Assembly: GCF_020906515.1 (NCBI RefSeq) | Contig: NC_085855.1 | Span: 1,426,001-1,490,000 of the forward strand | Source: Vanrija pseudolonga | Taxonomy: Eukaryota > Basidiomycota > Tremellomycetes > Trichosporonales > Trichosporonaceae | Length of the DNA stretch: 64,000 nucleotides | Direction of reading: 5' to 3' | In this document: positions 1-12,455 of the stretch, piece after piece | Numbering within the stretch: position 1 is the stretch's first letter | Layout: each line of letters opens with the position of its first letter | The notes under the pieces: model-generated | Database searches by the model: none | The model's input: only the letters and a program-made list of their open reading frames with translations | What the model was told of the DNA's origin: nothing | Made by a program: the position numbers and the translations under genes

Positions 1-1019
1 GTCGGCGCCGGGAGGTCGATCGAGCTCGGTGGCGGGAGGGCGAACGAGCCAGGAGGGGAGACGGGCAGGAGATGCGAGTCGCACCAGCTTGGCCGCTCCT
101 GCGGGAGTAGCGCCGACGTCCAGTCGAGCCCCATCCACCAGCGCTGGTTCTCGAACACTTCAAACTTGAAGTAGATCGGGCTGCCGTCTGCGACAAAGTC
201 GTCGTCGTCGTCATCGTTGCCGTTGGCGTCGGTCTCTGTAGTGAACGCGAGGGTGAGGCTTGGTGTGCGGCTTGCGGCCCACTTGGCGCGCAGCCAGCCG
301 AGTGGCGAAGACGCCTTGTAGTCTGCGCCGGGTGGCGATCCAAAAATGAACAAAAAGGTGAGCGCGACGGCGCGGCGCACTGCCAGGCTCTTGGCGAGCA
401 GGTGGACCGTGTGTGAGAGCAGCGGGCTCGGCGCGAGGATGAGCACTGAGCCGACTAGGCCGAGAAGCACGCGGGTGCCGAGGGCATGGCCTAGCGCGAC
501 CCACACGCCCCAGAGGACCAGCAGGCCGCGGATGAGGCGGCGCGCGCCGAGCTGCCGGAAGCGCGCATACACTGCCGACAGCGGCGGGATGGGGTTGGGC
601 GGGAGGAGCGCGTGGATGCGGTACATGTCCGACACGGACAGCAGCAGCGTCTCGCTCGTCGCCGGCGAGTTGGGCGACGGATGCAGCGGCGGGGTCGTGC
701 TCTTGCCCAGCCGCAGCCGGCCGAGGGGGATGAGCGGCGCGAACACGAGCGGCGGGAGGAGGAGCGCAAACGCATAGCTGAAGCCGAGGCACGTCGCCCA
801 CCATCCCAGGAGGACGAGGTACGATTCGAGCCTCCGCTCGGGCTTCCACGCGAGGATCTCGAGCGCGGCGCGCAGGGCCGACGTCGGGCCTGCGAACAGG
901 ATCAGCAGGCGCAGAAGCGGGGCGGGCAGCGCAGCGACCAGGTCGGCGGGCTGCACGACCACGCCGCCGGGCTGCGTTGCTGGCGGCGGCGAGGTCGAGG
1001 GGCCTGCTGCCGAGCTCAT
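1..1019 (-). CDS. Pex24/Pex30-type peroxin with dysferlin domain, 5' part only
   Basis: An open frame runs without a stop from the ATG at 1019 to the window edge, giving at least 339 residues; the 3' end lies outside. Residues about 25-215 hold several hydrophobic stretches (for example LVLLGWWATCLGFSYAFALL) typical of the reticulon-like membrane region of Pex30/Pex31/Pex32/Pex24 proteins. Near residues 280-310 comes an N-terminal dysferlin-type motif, FKVFEN-like followed by NQRWWMGLDWTS and LPQERPSWCD, which is diagnostic of the family. These proteins sit in ER subdomains and peroxisomal membranes and regulate peroxisome number and ER-peroxisome contact. No intron is needed. The ATG was chosen because it is the first in the frame after the divergent promoter. 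Identity is secure at family level; which paralogue is not decidable. Confidence 0.82.
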   Translation of the reverse strand, partial: MSSAAGPSTSPPPATQPGGVVVQPADLVAALPAPLLRLLILFAGPTSALRAALEILAWKPERRLESYLVLLGWWATCLGFSYAFALLLPPLVFAPLIPLGRLRLGKSTTPPLHPSPNSPATSETLLLSVSDMYRIHALLPPNPIPPLSAVYARFRQLGARRLIRGLLVLWGVWVALGHALGTRVLLGLVGSVLILAPSPLLSHTVHLLAKSLAVRRAVALTFLFIFGSPPGADYKASSPLGWLRAKWAASRTPSLTLAFTTETDANGNDDDDDDFVADGSPIYFKFEVFENQRWWMGLDWTSALLPQERPSWCDSHLLPVSPPGSFALPPPSSIDLPAP

Positions 1020-2149
1020 GTGGGTCGTGGCGTGGCGTGGGTGGATGGGTTGATGCAACAGAGTTGTTGTTCGGGTAGTGAAGCGAGGGTAGTGATGGTT
1101 GCGTCGTCGTCGCTGGCAAAGTCATGGTGTCGTCGGTCGACGCGGCGGCGTCCGGTTGACTTTTGGTCAGCTTGCCGGACACGTGAGGGGGCTAGCTAGC
1201 TAGTGGCGCGTGGCCGAGCACCGGTCGCCGGTGGGCTGGTGCTACATGCAACTGAAATGCGCGGGCATGCATGCATGCAGGCTGAGCGGGGCCAGCAGTC
1301 GTGTGAGCTGGCGCTACAACCATGCATAGAGCCCCGTCGTCGCGTCGTCACCTGTGCAGTGTGATGGCGTGAGGCTGAGAATTCGCACCTCCGCCAGCAG
1401 TCTGTGCACGTCACCACCACCCGGGCCGACAAACAGGCAGTGGAACGACCAGGCAGGCAGTTTAATACGGCGCAAGGAGATCCACGCTCCTCTCCGCGCA
1501 CTCACTCATAGCGAGGCCGAGACATGAATGGCACACATGGCCGCCGATGTGGTGCCCGCGAGCCCGTACGCAGCCCGCAGTGACGGCCCGCCCTACCCCC
1601 GACCGACCAAGCCAGAAAGCCGGACTTGGCAACCCTTGGCCGCCGCTGCTACCATGGCTGTGGTGCATTGTGCAGACGCGCTCCCCTCTCCCCGTCAGGC
1701 ACTCAGATTTTTGGTGGTACGTGGTGCTTGCTTCCTTTGCTGCACAATGCGATCGTGGCAGCGGCGTGCTCTCTTCGTTGTGTTCAGACTCCCCGTCACC
1801 GACGTATGCGGGCTTTACTGCTCGCTTTGCTCTGCTCGCCGCACGCTGCGCACCACCACCTCATGCAAACGTGCTCACTCGCTCTCTCTCCCCGTGTTGC
1901 TTTGCTGTTTGAAGCACTTCCCGTTGTGCCATCATCTCGTCGGTTGGGCCCACCCGCCGCGCTTCCACCCCATTTTAAACCCCCCAATTTGCTTCCGTCC
2001 CATACAAAGCACCCATCTACCGTAGTACGACCACGACGCGCGCACCGCCCACACACCGTGCCCGCTCCTGCTGCATTGTTGTCGCCCATCTTGGACCCAG
2101 TCTTCAGTAACATTGCTCCTCCTGTTCCTCTACCTCACACTCTGCTCAA
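1020..2149. other. Divergent intergenic region, no gene seen
   Basis: About 1.1 kb between the minus-strand peroxin gene and the plus-strand transporter gene, presumably holding both promoters. It contains an ATGCATGCATGC-type run near 1266-1280 and a pyrimidine-rich stretch just before the transporter ATG. The open frames in it have no recognisable protein character. Confidence 0.6.
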
Positions 2150-4007
2150 ATGGTGCAGGACAAGTACATCGGCCTCGCGCTGGCCTTCTCGAGCTCAGGC
2201 TTGATCGGGTACGTAGTAGGCCCTTGCGCCTCTTACGCCAGCGTTCTGACACTCCACCAGCACATCGTTCATCATCACCAAGAAGGTGGGTTTCTGCTGG
2301 CCCCAGCGCTGCCTCGACCCCGGGCAACGCTCTTGCTCCCCCGCACCCCGCTGACGATGCAGGGCCTTAACGATGCCGCGAACCGGCCCCCGGTCGACTA
2401 CCCCCACTCGCACCAGCGGCAAACGGGTCCTCGGAATGCGTGTATGTCGGCGGCGGCGGCGCGCGGCGCGGACTGAGCGATGGAGCTGACCCCCTAAGCC
2501 GAGGACTTTGCCTACCTCCGTAACCCGATCTGGTGGGCCGGCATGATTACCAGTGAGTGGAGCTATGTTTATGAGGAACACGAGCTGACACTTCCCAGTG
2601 GTTATTGGCGAGGGTGGGTACCGGAACCGCCCACGATGGAGCTGACCCGCCAGTCGCCAACTTCGCCGCATACACGTTCGCCCCTGCCATCCTCGTGACC
2701 CCTCTTGGTGCCATGAGTGTCATTATCGGGTATGTTGGCGGAGAGATGTGCAGCACCTGCTCGTGGCGGCTGGCTAACCCTCGCCCCCAGTGCCATCCTC
2801 GCGTCGTTCCTCCTCGATGAGAAGCTCGGCCGGCTCGGTGTCCTCGGCTGCGCGAGCTGCATTATCGGTTCCGTTATCATTGTTCTGCACGCGCCGTCCG
2901 ACCCCGAGGTCGAGACGGTCGACAAGATCCTCGAGTATGCGGCCAAGGCTCGTGAGTTGTTCGTGTGGTGTTTGCTGGTGACGTCGGCGTTGTCCATTTC
3001 GCTTGGCACGCGCGCCGCCGACGACGACGCACCATCTGCTATGCCCTGCGGCCCCGCTCACCCCCGCAGCCTTCCTCGCATACATCACTTTCGTAGGCAT
3101 CTTCTCGACGTACATGATCTTCCGCGTCGCGCCAGTGCACGGCACCAAGAACCCCATGGTGTATCTGTCCATCTGCTCGCTCGTCGGCTCGGTGTCCGTC
3201 ATGGCCATCAAGGCGTTTGGCATCGCGCTCAAGCTCACGTTTGCCGGCAAGAACCAGCTCACCCATGTCAGCACGTACCTGTTCGGCATCACGGTCGTCG
3301 GGTGCATTCTCGTCCAGATGAACTACTTTAACAAGGCGCTCGACACGTTCAGCACCAACGTCGTCAACCCCATCTACTACGTCTTCTTCACGACCGCGAC
3401 CATCACCGCGTCGGCCATCCTCTTCCAGGGCTTCAACACGACCGACGGCGTCAACACCATCTCGCTTCTCTGCGGCTTCCTCGTCATCTTCATGGGCGTG
3501 TATCTCCTCAACATCTCGCGCCAGCCTGAGAAGCCGACGCACCACCACACTACGAGCTTAGAGACGGGCTTCATGAGTGAGTCGGCGTGCAGCTGACATC
3601 GTCGAACGGTAGCCGACGCTGACTCTCCAGACCCCCGCATGTCCATGTCGGGCCGCGTGTCGATGGAGTCGCAGGGCCTCCCGATCTGGAACTACGGCTC
3701 GAACGGCACCGCGCCCGCGTCGTACGCGCCCGACGGCGCGCAGAACACGGCGTCGCACGGCCGCCGCTCCAGACTGTTCCAGCAGCAAAACTCGACGCTA
3801 TTCAACGCGTTCGAGGAGGAGGGCATGGCGCTCACCCAGCTCGACGAAGAAGAAGAGTCTGGCGACGAGCGCGACGAGCGCAACGACGCGCGCCGGGACC
3901 AGCCGACGCGCACGCTCGTCGGAGCACGACGGGAGCGCGGCTCGCGCTCGCAGGAGCGCGCCCGCTCGACCGACGGCGGCAGGCATCCTGCCTACCAGGA
4001 CGCTTAG
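2150..4007 (+). CDS. NIPA-family magnesium transporter
   Basis: Nine exons (2150-2208, 2261-2285, 2363-2441, 2499-2552, 2599-2613, 2654-2729, 2791-2951, 3070-3576, 3631-4007) join in frame to 450 residues. The protein starts MVQDKYIGLALAFSSSGLIG, then GTSFIITKKGL, RNPIWWAGMITMVIGE and TPLGAMSVIIGAILASF, all hallmarks of NIPA/DUF803 transporters. About nine hydrophobic helices fill residues 5-330. The last ~120 residues are hydrophilic, Ser/Arg/Glu-rich and probably cytosolic. NIPA proteins move Mg2+ across plasma or endosomal membranes. The first exons are very small, including 25-nt and 15-nt exons. It ends 200 nt before the convergent Mug190-like gene. Exon lengths sum to a multiple of three, which supports the model. 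Confidence 0.92.
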
Positions 4008-4207
4008 ATGTAGATGCAGATGATGCCAATGGCACCTCTTGTAGTTGGTGCGGGTGCATGCCGCGCCACGCCTCCGCATGTATCTCGTGTACTACTACTA
4101 TTCATCGTGAGTGTAGGTGCGTAAGATACAAATAGGGTGTGTGTATACAGGCTGCGGCTTTCGCTCGTGTGTGCCGCGCCATTCTTGAAGATATAAGTCT
4201 AGGCTTT

Positions 4208-7200
4208 TTATCCAGCCTCGGTCGCGACGGTGGCTGCGGGCGAGTTAGCAACGAGTCCAAGCCACACGCACTCACGCTCGCGAATCTTCTTCTTGCCCGG
4301 GAGGCGGTCCTTGATGCCGTTGGTCATCCACTTGGCGGTGCGGTACGCGCGGATCTGGGCGAGGCCGCGGCCGCGCGACTCGAGCTGGCGGCGGTGGGCG
4401 GCCTTCATCTCCTTCTTCTCCTTGCGGTCGATGACGCCGTCGTCCATGAACGTGAGCTGGCGCTGGGCCTGGATCTCCTGCCCCTCGATGAGGTCCCACG
4501 CCTCGAGGGCGTGCCGGCGCGACTGGCCGAGACGGAGCTTCTCGTGGCTGTTGTCCAGGCCAGAAGTGTACTCCATGCGTACTTTGAGCGTGCCGATCAC
4601 CTCGTACTCGTGGTGCTTGGCCGTCTCGTCGTTGATGTAGTTCCACTTGAGACACTTGGTGTGGTTGGACACGATGACGGGCAGCTCAATGTCGGTCGGC
4701 GTGTCGTCGACAATGTCCTGGATCCAGAAGACGCTGAACGCGCCCGGCTGCCGCAGGCCAAAGAGCGAGCGCAGGCCAGTGTTGCCAAACTCGAACAGAA
4801 TGCTCGACTGGTACCGGTGATAGATGGGCAGATGGACCTGCTCGAGGTCCCACACGACCGTGTCGCCGCCCTCGACCGCGCTCTGGCGCTTGGACATTGT
4901 CTCTGTCACTTCGGCAGTGATAAGCTTGAGACTAGTCTCGCGCACGTCGAGCTTTTCAAACTTCTTCGTGTCGATCTTGAGGCGCGCGTTGGACACTACG
5001 AGCGTACCCGTGTCCCACCCGCGTAGCTCTGGCGCGATGCTCATCTGCATGCCGCGGAACGCAAAGCTGATGTTGGCCTTGCCAAAGCCCACGCCGTCCG
5101 TGATGGAGAACATGCGCGTGACGCTCGAGCAGTCGGCAAAGATGTCGGAGAGGAAGACGTTGACGACGCCGAGGATCGGGTCGTGCTCGCGCAGACGCGA
5201 GTCGCGGATAACCACACGGACCTCTGTGGTCGTGAAATCGCGGATAAATACCTCGGTACCGGCCTCAAAGTACGGGTTGATGGCGTACTGCTTGACACGC
5301 GTCTTGTAGATCAACTCGTCGTTGACAATAAACTCGCCGTAGCCCGAGGGCAGGTTCTCCGTCTGCTCCGAGGGATCGTCCGTGTCCTGGCCCGCCTCGC
5401 CTTCGCGCTCCTTGCCGCTCTTGCCCTCGAGGTGCTGGCGCTCGAGGTTGTTGACCTGGTGGAGGACGATAGACAGCACGCCCGAGGGCCACTTGGGGTC
5501 GGGGCGCGTCTTGGTGAGGTCTGGCGCGGGCGGCGGCAGGTCTTCCTTGGCGGGGTTGGGGGCGGCGTCGTACGGGTGCATCTCCTTTGACGTCGGCGTG
5601 CGCTCGACTACCTGCGCCTTGGCCTCCTCGGGCGTCGGCGCACGCTGGAGCGACGGGTCAAGCGGCGCTTTTTCAAAATACCCGATCGACCACATGAGCT
5701 TGCCGGGCATCTCGTTCGAGTCCTCGAAGCCCTTGAGCCCGTCGGTGCGGTCAAACATCTGGTTCGGGTGCTTCATGAGCTCCTCGACCTCGACCTGCAC
5801 TCGGCCGACGAGGTCGTCGGCGCTCAGCTTGTCGCTGTCCCAGAGCATGAGACAAACCGACTCCTTGCCCCGCACCTCGTCCATAGTCAGGGGCAAGAAG
5901 GCCGTCTCCTCAAACACGGGGTTCAGGTCCTCCATGATAATGCGCGTCGAGTACAGCGGTCGCCCATAGTTGGCGTACGCGAGCACAATGTACGGGTCCG
6001 AGAACCCGTTGTTATCCTGGGCCGAAAGGCCCTCGCAGTAGTGGATCTTGACGACGAACACGCCGATCGAGCGCGTGTCGCCGACCTGGGCGCCGGAGAG
6101 CATGTCCTTGAGGTTGAGCGTCATGCTCTTGGGCACCGACAGCTCGGATGTTCCGGCCGCAATGCCCGACTTGACGAACGACGAGATGAACGGCAGGTCG
6201 AGCACCGACGGCAGGTGGCGCGACAGCGGCACAGCCGAGACGTCGATGGCGGGTACGCCGCACAGCGCAAAGGTAACAAGGCGCACGTACGGCGGCTCAG
6301 GAATGAACTGGACACGCAGGCGGACGACGCCGACAATCTCCTCGATCTGGATCCAGATAGGGATCGGGATGTGGAACCAGTCGTACACGCCCAAGAAGAA
6401 CTCGATAAGCATGTGAATGTTCTTTGCGCGCTCCTGCGCCCCCTGGCCCGGGAGGGCGGCGTAGCTGAACGAGCACTCGAAATTGTAGTAGTCGCCCGTC
6501 TGGTCCTCCTTGATCTCCTTGCCGGTCGTGTCGGTCATGGGCTCCCCGGCGCCCTGGTCGATCCACTCGGTGCGGGGCCACTCTTGGTCCGTGTGCATGT
6601 CGGGCAGGGCGCGGATCGACGTCAGGCGCAGCGGGTTGGAGCCCTGGTCCACGTCCGTGATGCGCACGGCGTCGACAAAGCCGGGCAAACTTTGCTGGAG
6701 AATATCCTCGACGGTATCGGCGAGCGGCACGAACATTTGCGGATCGATGACGCCCCACACGAGCTTGATGAGCCCGTTGAGCCATTCAACACTCTCCGGC
6801 ATGGGCGGCGAGAAGGCCTCGCCGCGCGCGCGCGACAGGTCGACGCGCACCTTTTCCAAGTCGCGGTCGATCCCCCGCCCCAGCACCGAGATGGCAGTGA
6901 CGAACGCGAACCCAAACGCGCCGACCACGACCGAGCGCCAGAAGAACGCGCGGAAGCCGCTGCCAAACGCCACGAACAGCCACAGCACCGCCATGCCACC
7001 AATCGCAGCATACTGCAGCAGCTGGAACTTGTTGGCAATCTCCTCCTGGCTCACGGGGCTGGGCGGCGGGTATGCATTGTACAGGACATTCCCGCCCCGC
7101 GTAGCCGTCTTGGTCACGTCAAAGTCGCGCGGGTCGGCGTCCTTGACGATGATCTCGCCCCCGGTAATGGGGTCGCGTACGCGGCGCTCGCCCTTGCGCG

Positions 7201-7880
7201 CCTTCTTGAGCCTGTCTGTCGGCTTTTCTAATCCCCGTCAGCACCGCCTTAACACCACAGGCAAACCCACCATGCGCAGCATTCATCTGCTGCATGAGCC
7301 GCTCCTTCTCCTGCTTCGCCGAGGTGGGCGACACCGGGCCGACGCTCGAGCGGCGCCGGCGGCGGAGCCACGAGTCGCGAGACCCCGACCCCGTGCTCTG
7401 CCGGAGCGAGTGCGAGCTGTCGAGGCTCGCGCGGGAGGGTGCGGCCGACTCGTCGCTGCCTCCTCCTCCTGCTGCAGCCGCACGCGCGCCGAGCTCGGCA
7501 GCGCGCGCCTCCATGATCCGTGCATACTCGTCTGCGTCGGCCTCGTGCTGCTTCTGTTGCTCGTGATACGCGGCCACGGTGGGCACCTTGAAGGCCGCAG
7601 AGTAGCCGTTGCCCAGGCGGTAAGATGGCGGCGCAGCCGGCAGCTCGGGGAACTGCGTGATGGGCTTTGATTTCGACGCCGACGTCGATGTCGTCAGCGG
7701 GGAGAGCGAGTCGCGCGCCGGGGCTGAGCGCCGCTCCGGCGTCTTGGGCGCCGGGCTCGGGTGCGTCGAAGCGCTGGCTGCCTCGCCATGCGCTCCGCCC
7801 GACTTGGACGGGACTGACGGGGCACTGGGGGCGGCGGCGTCGCCCGGCGGCTGGGCGGTAGGTGCTTCCGTTGCCGACAT
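4208..7880 (-). CDS. Mug190-like SMP/C2 lipid-transfer membrane-contact protein
   Basis: Two exons (7880-7271 and 7227-4208) with a 43-nt intron give 1209 residues. Residues 1-205 are Ala/Ser/Pro-rich and disordered. Around 270-320 a hydrophobic hairpin (QYAAIGGMAVLWLFVAFGSG and the next helix) should anchor the protein in the ER. Residues ~345-560 match an SMP lipid-binding domain (PESVEWLNGLIKLVWGVIDP). A clear C2 domain follows at ~590-700 with NGFSDPYIVL and DSDKLSADDLVG acidic loops, then a second, more divergent C2 at ~785-915 interrupted by an acidic insert, and a long conserved C-terminal region. This matches tricalbin/extended-synaptotagmin logic and fungal Mug190 proteins, which tether ER to other membranes and move lipids. 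The open plus-strand frames over it are shadows. Assignment to Mug190 rather than to a tricalbin is inference. Confidence 0.85.
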
Positions 7881-8239
7881 GATTAGTTTGCCATTTGTTG
7901 TGGTGGTTAGAGAGTGGTGTTGCGGGGTGTGGTAAAGTACGTGTGCCCGTCGCGGGGGGGGGTGTGGGTGTGGGCTGTCGTCGGGGTCACCGTCGCCGGC
8001 GGCTTGACAGCGCTGGGCCTTGCTCGGCGTCCGTGGAGTCGAGAACAATGACGAGTGTGACGTCAGTGCACCAAGCAAGCAGGCGACGGGGGCAAAATTT
8101 CCACAACCCAAGTCCAGCCACCATCTGTGACTGACTGGCCTTCGTGTGCTGTTGTGCTGCTATCTGCACCCCCACCATTTCCGCTAGGCAAATGCATACA
8201 TGAATCTATTCAGATAGGAGTAGAGGGGTATCGAGGTAT
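7881..8239. other. Intergenic, no gene seen
   Basis: Promoter side of the Mug190-like gene and 3' side of the nucleolin-like gene. It contains a G-run near 7956-7966. No open frame with protein character was found. Confidence 0.5.
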
Positions 8240-9669
8240 CTAGTCAAAGGAAACCTTGGAGCCTTGAGACTGAACAATGCCGCCGGTACGGGCGCCGCCG
8301 CGAGGGGCGAAGCCACCACGGCCACCACCGCGTCCACCGCCGCGGCCGCCAAAGCCACCACGGCCACCGCCACGGCCACCACCACGGTCACCGCCAAAGC
8401 CGCCACGGCCACCGCCACGGCCGCCAAAGCCGCCGCGTCCGCCACCACGGCCACCGCCGTTGCGGTCACCGCCAAAGCCGTTGTCGGGCTTGGGGGGAGC
8501 GTAGTCGACGCGCAGCCTGCGGCCGGCGAGCTCCTGGCCGTTGAGGGCGTTGAGGGCGGCAGTAGCCTGCTCGACCTCGGCGAACTGGACGTAGCCGAAG
8601 CCCTTGGGGGCACCGGTCTCGCGGTCGGTGGGGAGACGGACCGACTGGACGTCACCGTGCTCGCCAAAGGCCTCGTAGACGGCGTCCTCGGTGATGTCGA
8701 ACGAGAGCGAGCCGACCCAGAGGGTGGCGGCGGGCTCGGAGAGCTTGTCGTTGAAGGCCTTGGCGCGGGCCTGGGTGTTGGGCTCGCGCTTCTGGGCAAA
8801 GTTGACCTTGACCTGGCGGCCGTCAATCTCCTTGCCGTCAAACTCGAGAGCCTTGGTGGCCGAAGCCTCGTCCTCGAACTCGACGTAGCCGAAACCGCGC
8901 GAGCGGCCAGAGTCACGGTCGATCATGACACGGGCGCCGACGACCTTGCCGCACGACTCGAACTCGGAGGCGAGCCAGTCGTTGTCAATGTTCCACGAGA
9001 GACCGCCGACGAAGACGTTGGTGGAGGCTTCAGAGTCCTCGACCTTGGCCTTCTTCTCAGTGACCTCGGTCTCGGGCTCCTCCTCGGCCTTGCGCTTGCC
9101 GTTGGTGGCGGCGGCGGCGGGCTTCTCCTCCTCCTCGTCGTCAGAGTCAGAGTCGGACGAAGAGTCAGAGTCGGAGCCGTCCTTCTTGTCCTCGGACTCG
9201 GACTCGGAGTCAGAGTCGGACGAAGACTCGGCCTTCTTGGCGGCCGCGGCGGCGGGCTTGGCCTCCTCCTCGTCGTCAGACGAGTCAGAGTCAGAGTCGG
9301 ACGAGTCGGAAGACTCCTCCTTCTTGGCGGCAGCGGCCTGGGGCAGGTTAGTTGTTGTCCTTCCCTCACGACCTGCTGCGCCCAAACTCACAGGCTTGGC
9401 CTCCTCGTCGTCGGAAGAAGAGTCAGAGTCAGACTCGGAGTCAGACTCGGACTCGGACGACGACGACTCGGACTCGGGAGGGGGGGTAGGAGCCTTCTTG
9501 GACTTCTTCTCCTTCTTCTCCTTCTTCTCGACCTGTGGCGGCGGGTTAGTGTGTGTGTGACGGCGAGCTCGTGTGCTCAACCTACCTTGGGGGCGACGGC
9601 CTCGACCTTCTTGGACTTCTTGTCGGCCTTCTCGACCTTGGGGGCAGCAACCTTGGATGACTTGGCCAT
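8240..9669 (-). CDS. NSR1: Nucleolin/Nsr1/Gar2-like nucleolar RNA-binding protein
   Basis: Three exons (9669-9586, 9532-9392, 9337-8240) give 440 residues. The N-terminal ~170 residues alternate Lys-rich blocks with long Ser/Asp/Glu runs, which are casein-kinase-2-type acidic tracts. RRM1 lies at ~181-258 (RNP2 NVFVGGLSW, RNP1 SRGFGYVEF) and RRM2 at ~277-355 (RNP2 TLWVGSLSF, RNP1 PKGFGYVQF). The tail from ~357 is an RGG domain of about 65 residues. This order (acidic, two RRMs, RGG) is that of yeast Nsr1 and fission yeast Gar2, which bind pre-rRNA and support 18S rRNA processing in the nucleolus. The start is MAKSSKVAAPKVEKADKKSK, in a clean context. The repeat-like GC-rich opposite strand yields long false frames. 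Confidence 0.94.
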
Positions 9670-10675
9670 TTTTGCTGTTTTTGGGATGATGGATGGGTTG
9701 ATGGGTTGTTGAGAGGTTGGTCCTCTCGAGGTTGTTGGTGCAGGCAGGTGGTGGTGCAGTGGTCGCGAGAGCGCCTGCCTGGTGGTTGCTGCCTGCTTGC
9801 ACACGCCTAGCGCGCTGATTCTCAAAATTATTTGTGTCCGGCTGCGGTGGTCGCTCGACACCTCCACTCTCAGCCTGCTCTCACCCAGGGCAACACGGCC
9901 CCGCATCCGGCACAACACTGTAGGAAGATTTTAAGTCCAGGGTGCAAGCCTCAGCCTGGAGATATATCGGCGATAGCTCGATTTTATCTCGTGGCACTAC
10001 TGGGCTTGTCTCGAGAAACACACTATGTCCGGCAGCGCACCACTTTCCGGCGCGACAATGCGTTATCGAGTGGCCGTCGTCTCACCGGTCGTTTATCCGT
10101 GGCCAGTCTGTCGTCAAGTAGAAGACACTGTTGGGTGCTGGCAAGGTCACTTTCCCGTCACAATTGATACACGGCCTGGGTGTAAAACATACTACAGTAC
10201 CAAATCTTTGGACTCCAGGTGATATGGTGTGTTTCTTCTCCACACAGTGGACAGTCAATCACCGGCACCTCGCGTCAACAAGTCTTTCTGCAAACACACC
10301 CCTCTATGCATAAACCACTCCCTCTACGAACACGACACACCTCTGCACATCTCCTGTTATCGGACAAACTCCCACCCAAAGCATGCCTACAGCTGCCTAT
10401 CTCGCGATACGACGCCGACGCCGTATGCGGATAAACCACGCGACTGCAGTGGGCGGCGTTGTCCGAAACTCAACCCCCCCATGACTGCATGACGTGACTA
10501 ACTTGGCCCACATCCGATTGCCGAGTCCGAAGCGGCTGCCGCGGCAACCAGCAGAAGCAGCACGCTCCATCACGCCAGCCAGCCCTTGATATAAACCGGT
10601 ACCCGTACCCTTAGATGTTGGATCAGCATCATCTCCCCCTTGCCCCTCCCTCCCCCATCCCCCATAACAATCACC
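9670..10675. other. Divergent intergenic region, no gene seen
   Basis: About 1 kb separating the nucleolin-like gene from the amidase gene. Apart from a TATA element near the amidase, no feature is supported. Short frames on both strands lack protein character. Confidence 0.5.
10590..10595 (+). promoter_or_regulatory. TATA box of amidase gene
   Basis: TATAAA stands 81 nt before the amidase ATG and is followed by a pyrimidine-rich leader, an ordinary spacing for a fungal core promoter. Confidence 0.55.
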
Positions 10676-12455
10676 ATGGCCACGGGCGACGACAAGCAAA
10701 AGACATGGCAAGACGTGGCGGCGGCCAAGCAGGCCGCGCGCGACGCGCTCATTCCCGACGAGTGGCGCCTGTCCAAGGAGACGCTCGCCAACCTGCCCAA
10801 GAACGTCCTCGACGTGCCCCGTCAGAGCGGCATCCTCACTGAGCGCGAGCTCGAGATCACCGAGACGACGGCGCCGCGCCTCGTCGAGGCGCTCGTCGCG
10901 CGCAAGTACACGTCGGTCGAGGTGACCACCGCGTTCGCCAAGCGCGCCATCATTGCCCAGCAGCTCACCAACTGCCTGACTGAGATCTTTATCGAGGAGG
11001 GCCTCGCGCAGGCCAAGGCCATTGACGAGGAGTACGCCAAGACGGGCAAGCCCAAGGGCCCGCTCCACGGCCTCCCCATCTCGCTCAAGGACTGCATCAA
11101 CGTGCCTGGGTACGACACGACGATTGGTATCGTCTCGTTCGCCAACAAGCCCAAGACCGAGGCCGAGGCAAGCGAGCTCGCGCGCATCCTCCGCGAAGCT
11201 GGCGCCGTGTTCTACGTCAAGACCAATGTGCCGACTGGTACGTGCGCCCCTATCTTCCCCCACTGACGTCAGCCATGCTCGCCATCGAGACGGTTAACAA
11301 CGTGTGGGGCCTCACCCCGAACCCGTACAACACCGACTATGGCAGCGGCGGCAGCTCTGGCGGCGAGGGCGCGCTGCTCGCGCTCCGCGGTGCGCCCCTG
11401 GGTGTCGGCACCGACATTGGCGGCTCGATCCGCGTCCCGGCGGCTGTTAACGGCTTGTACGGCCTCAAGGCTGCCGGCGGTCGCTTCATCTCGCTGGGCA
11501 TCACGGCCGGCCTCAAGGGACAGGAGAGTGTCAAGAGCACGGCTGGGCCAATGGCACCCGACCTCGAGTCTCTGTCGCTCTATTCCAAGGTCGTCATTGA
11601 CGCCAAGCCGTGGGAACTTGACCCGACGACCTTCCCCATCCCGTGGCGTACGATCGAGCTGCCAGAGAAGCTCGCGTTTGGTGCGTTCAGCGACTGCGAC
11701 GCTTACTGACTCCAGGCCTCATCATCGACAACGGCTTTGTGCGTCCCACGCCGTCGGTTGAGCGCGTGCTGCGCGAGACCAAGGCGGCGCTCGAGGCGGC
11801 GGGGCACAAGGTGATCGAGTACAAGCCCTACGACGTGGAGCAGGCCAACACGCTCCTTCTACGCCTGCTCGGCGCGGACGGCGCCGATGGCCTGTACAAC
11901 CTTCTCCGGGCGGGCGAGTACCCCGAGCCGTGGCCCCCGGGATTCGAGGTGCTCGAGGGCATCTACAACCAGTACAAGGACAAGCCGCCCAAGGTGGGCG
12001 CGCTGTGGGCTGCCCAGGCCGACCGCAACGCCTACCTCCGTCTGTTGCTCAAGGAGTGGACCAACTCCAAGGAGGTGACTGGGACCGGCCGCCCATGGGA
12101 CGGAGTGATTGCGCCGACGCTCCCCAACCCCGCGCACACGCACCACAAGGCCTTCTACTCGGGATACACGAACCTGTGGAACGTCGCCGACTTTACCGGT
12201 GTCACCTTCCCCGCTGGCTTCTCAAAGAGCACCGATACCAAGCCCGCCGACTTTACGCCGCGCAACGACACGGAGAAGAAGGCGTGGGATGACTGTGAGT
12301 GAGGGGTGTATGTGTGGTGCTGATGGCCAAAGACAATGCCGAGGGTCTCGACGGTATCCCCATTGGCTTGCAGCTGCTTACTACGCGCCACACGGAGGAG
12401 CTGGGCCTCAAGCTGACCGAGGTGGTTGTGGACGCGTTGGACAAGGCCAAGTAGT
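10676..12455 (+). CDS. Amidase-signature hydrolase (acetamidase-like)
   Basis: Four exons join in frame, with short introns at about 11238-11272, 11680-11715 and 12293-12335, to a protein of about 550 residues. The amidase signature is complete. The catalytic Lys is in HGLPISLKDCINVPG (around residue 138), the cis-Ser in GSGGSSGGEGALLA (~213) and the nucleophile Ser in GTDIGGSIRVPA (~238). The C-terminal part keeps the usual WDGVIAPTLP and GIPIGLQLL motifs. Such enzymes hydrolyse short-chain or aromatic amides to acid and ammonia in the cytosol and often serve nitrogen use. The ATG at 10676 lies in a CACCATGG context; an in-frame ATG 12 codons upstream is less likely. Substrate is unknown. 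Confidence 0.9.

Noticed and set aside
211-1182. Minus-strand 323-codon frame
   Set aside because: Arg/Ala/Pro-rich shadow of the peroxin gene, which is read in another minus-strand frame with clear dysferlin motifs.
5768-7231. Plus-strand 487-codon frame
   Set aside because: Antisense shadow of the Mug190-like coding exon; GC-rich third positions keep it open.
8264-9712. Plus-strand 482-codon frame rich in Val/Gly/Leu
   Set aside because: Antisense of the nucleolin-like gene's acidic and RGG tracts.
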